Of a stretch of DNA of 64,000 bases, positions 62,101-64,000 are shown piece by piece. The stretch spans positions 27,590,987 through 27,654,986 of the forward strand of contig CP136063.1 of the NCBI GenBank assembly GCA_032622095.1, written 5' to 3'. Made by a program: the position numbers and the translations under genes. Origin of the DNA: Siphonodentalium dalli (lineage: Eukaryota > Mollusca > Scaphopoda > Gadilida > Siphonodentaliidae). The notes under the pieces are model-generated. The model saw only the letters and a program-made list of their open reading frames with translations. It had not been told where the DNA came from and made no database searches. Numbering within the stretch: the stretch's first letter is position 1; every line of letters begins with the position of its first letter.

Positions 62101-63018
62101 TTGGGACTTTTGCGTACCTGCATAGCCATTGAACATACCCAGTCGATGCACTAATATGGAATTTTGTATGACCTTGAGCTTAAGAAACAACTATGAGCTA
62201 CAGTATCTCCAAACTGATATGGACGCTCTATCAGGTGACACAATTTCAGTTATTGGTGAACATGGAAGTATCGAAATTGCTGTGCAATTACAGTTTCATT
62301 CTAGTATTATATTTCTAATTCTTCCGGTTTTGTTTTCAATAACATCCTTATATCTCAGGAACGGCTGGACCGATTCACCTGCTGTTTTCGGTTTCGGATA
62401 TAACTTTGAAATATCTAGTAAAATAGCCTATCGAGAATTTTGTCCGACCTTGACCTTCGGAGTTATCGCCATTTTACTGATTTTTGGGGGTTTTCACTCC
62501 ACTAAAATGACTTGGAAAATCGAGGTTTGAGTTCTTATATCGTCAAAATGGCTTGACCAATTGATTTGAAATTTGGTACTTTCATAGCCATTGAGTATAC
62601 GAAGTCGATGTACAGATAGCGAATTTCGTCTGACCTTGACCTTTCGAAACGACGCTCTTTATCGGTTTTATTGTTGTGAACGTATCTCCTCCTAAACGGC
62701 TTGAGATATCGAGTTCGGACTTTTTTCATTATTTGCGCATGTATGTGTGTTATGAACTGCCGAAAAATGATAGGGTTCGCACTTCCGGTTTAAAAGTTCG
62801 CTACTGGTCGAAGAATAAAAGAACGCTCTTTATATGAAATCCAGAACAGCTCGAGATATTGAGTTGGGACTTTTTGCATGATGTGCAGCAAAGTCTGTGC
62901 TCTTGAACGATATATATAGTTAACGGATTTCACTTCCGGTTCGGGAGAACGGGCGTGTGGGTATGTATCTCAAAACTATTTTGGCGCAGATTTTGATGAA
63001 ATTTGTTGGACATAATCG
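53029..63018. repeat. 10-kb head-to-tail array of palindrome-headed units
   Basis: Units begin at about 53029, 54932, 56508, 58064, 59758, 60905 and 62306. The first four heads are the 30-bp palindrome; the last three are TTATATTTCTAATTCTTCCG. Complete units end with GAAATTGCTGTGCAATTACA and TTTCATTCTAG just before the next head. Each unit contains repeated phrases built on GRAACGGCTTGA, such as CTTGAGATATCGAGTTCGGA. It also has CACTTCCGGTTTAAAAGTTC and GACCTTGACCTTTGGAAACA. Unit lengths vary (about 1.1-1.9 kb) because of internal duplication and truncation. ORFs of 60-158 codons recur at the same place in many units, but no start, domain or codon-level selection is evident. Confidence 0.9.
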
Positions 63019-64000
63019 ATATTTAACCTGGAGTTATTCATAACGGGCAATGATTATCTGTTCTGGAGACCATAACTAAACATCGATATTTAACCTGGAG
63101 ATCTCATTACGGGCAATGATTATATGTTCTGGAGCCCATATTAAACATCGATATTTAACCTAGAGTTCCCATGACCGGCACCGATTATCTGTTCTGGAGA
63201 CAATAACTAAATATCAATATTTAACCTGGAGTTCTCATGACCAGCAATGATTACCTGTTCTGGAGACAATAATTAAACATCGATATTTAACCTTGAGTTA
63301 TTCAAAACGGGCAATGATTATATGTTCTGGAGACCGTAATTAAATATCGATATCTAACCTGGAGTTCTCATTACGGGCACTGATTATCTGTTCTGGAGAC
63401 CATATCTAAAATATCGATATTTAACCTGGAGTTATTCATGACGGGCACTGATTATCTGTTCTGGAGTCCATAATTAAACATCGATATTTAACCTGGAGTT
63501 ATTCATAACGGGCAATGATCATTTGTTCTTGAGACCATAATTCAAGATCGATATTTAACCTTGAGTTATTCAAAACGGGTAATGATTATCTGTTCTGGAG
63601 ACAATAATTAAACATCGATATTTAACCTTGAGTTATTCATGACGGGCACTGATTATCTGTTCTGGAGACCATAATTTAACAGCGATATTTAACCTGAAGT
63701 TCCTCATGACGGGCACTTTATTATCCGTTCTGGAGACCATAATTAAACATCGATATTTAATCTGGAGTTCCTCACGACGGGCAGTGATTATCTGTTATGG
63801 AGACCATAATCAAACATCGATATTTAATCTGGAGTTCTCATGACGGGCACTGATAATCTTTTCTGGAGACCATATCTAAAATATCGATATTTAACCTGGA
63901 GTTATTCATGACGGGCACTGATTACCTGTCCTGGAGACCATAATTAAACATCGATATTTAACTTGGAGTTCTCATGACGGGCAATGATTATCTGGTCTGG
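63019..64000. repeat. 66-bp satellite array, distal block, continues past the window
   Basis: About 15 units of the same 66-67-bp repeat found at 15-24 kb. Most carry ATCGATATTTAACCTGGAGT instead of ATCGATATGTATCCTGGAGT, so this block forms a distinct subfamily. The junction with the preceding array is abrupt at ATAATC/GATATTTAACC near 63017. Confidence 0.95.

Noticed and set aside
53029-63018. Hammerhead ribozyme in the tandem units (CGAAAC is frequent)
   Set aside because: No CTGANGA partner with matching stems was seen near the GAAAC words.

Overview
This is a repeat-dominated stretch of an animal nuclear genome. It is AT-rich, has no bacterial-style gene packing, and contains no intact long ORF that could be a host gene. 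It holds several classes of eukaryotic transposon remnants, long satellite arrays and microsatellites. The flavour of the repeats suggests an aquatic invertebrate, most likely a lophotrochozoan such as a mollusc: foldback elements, palindrome-ended dispersed repeats with GGAC runs, frequent ACATGTAC, and PIN-like and KDZ-like transposon proteins. That placement is inference; no host gene here fixes the species.

Left part (1-14998): mostly featureless AT-rich DNA with one inverted repeat (757-862), a heavily broken Ty3/gypsy-type retroelement (about 5095-7935), a dispersed repeat (8120-8760, second copy near 49.2-50.1 kb), a three-copy tandem repeat (9322-9750), a 5'-truncated CR1/L2/Jockey-type LINE (about 10025-11574), and a decayed minus-strand coding region of unknown family (about 12300-13700).

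Satellite block (14999-23838): one array of a 66-bp repeat that has been opened twice. A 4.5-kb DNA transposon (16293-20808), carrying a degraded KDZ-like (Kyakuja/Dileera/Zisupton-type) gene, is flanked by GTTCTG on both sides. A 492-bp MITE (21618-22109) is flanked by TTAA. The same satellite returns at 63019 and runs off the window.

Middle (24150-33511): two similar segments each hold an exon-like block with splice signals (24272-24415 and 26971-27093), the only host-gene candidates. A two-copy dispersed repeat (18559-19390, 25848-26772) is also present. A nearly full-length APE-type LINE lies on the minus strand (28814 to about 33411), with ORF1, endonuclease, reverse transcriptase and a CCHC tail, broken by frameshifts and next to a (TA)n tract.

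Right part (34581-64000): a hAT transposase tail (34581-34729); a 4.8-kb element (38136-42951) with 1.6-kb inverted arms, perfect 16-bp ends and a central PIN-like gene, itself carrying two nested insertions; a 93-bp satellite (43741-45185) containing a near-perfect hairpin; a foldback element whose interior became a minisatellite (46705-48371); small TA-flanked foldback MITEs (50564-50927, 51030-51346); and a 10-kb head-to-tail array of palindrome-headed units (53029-63018), rich in GACCTTGACC and CACTTCCGG motifs. The genes here do not form a pathway. The window records nested transposition and tandem amplification.
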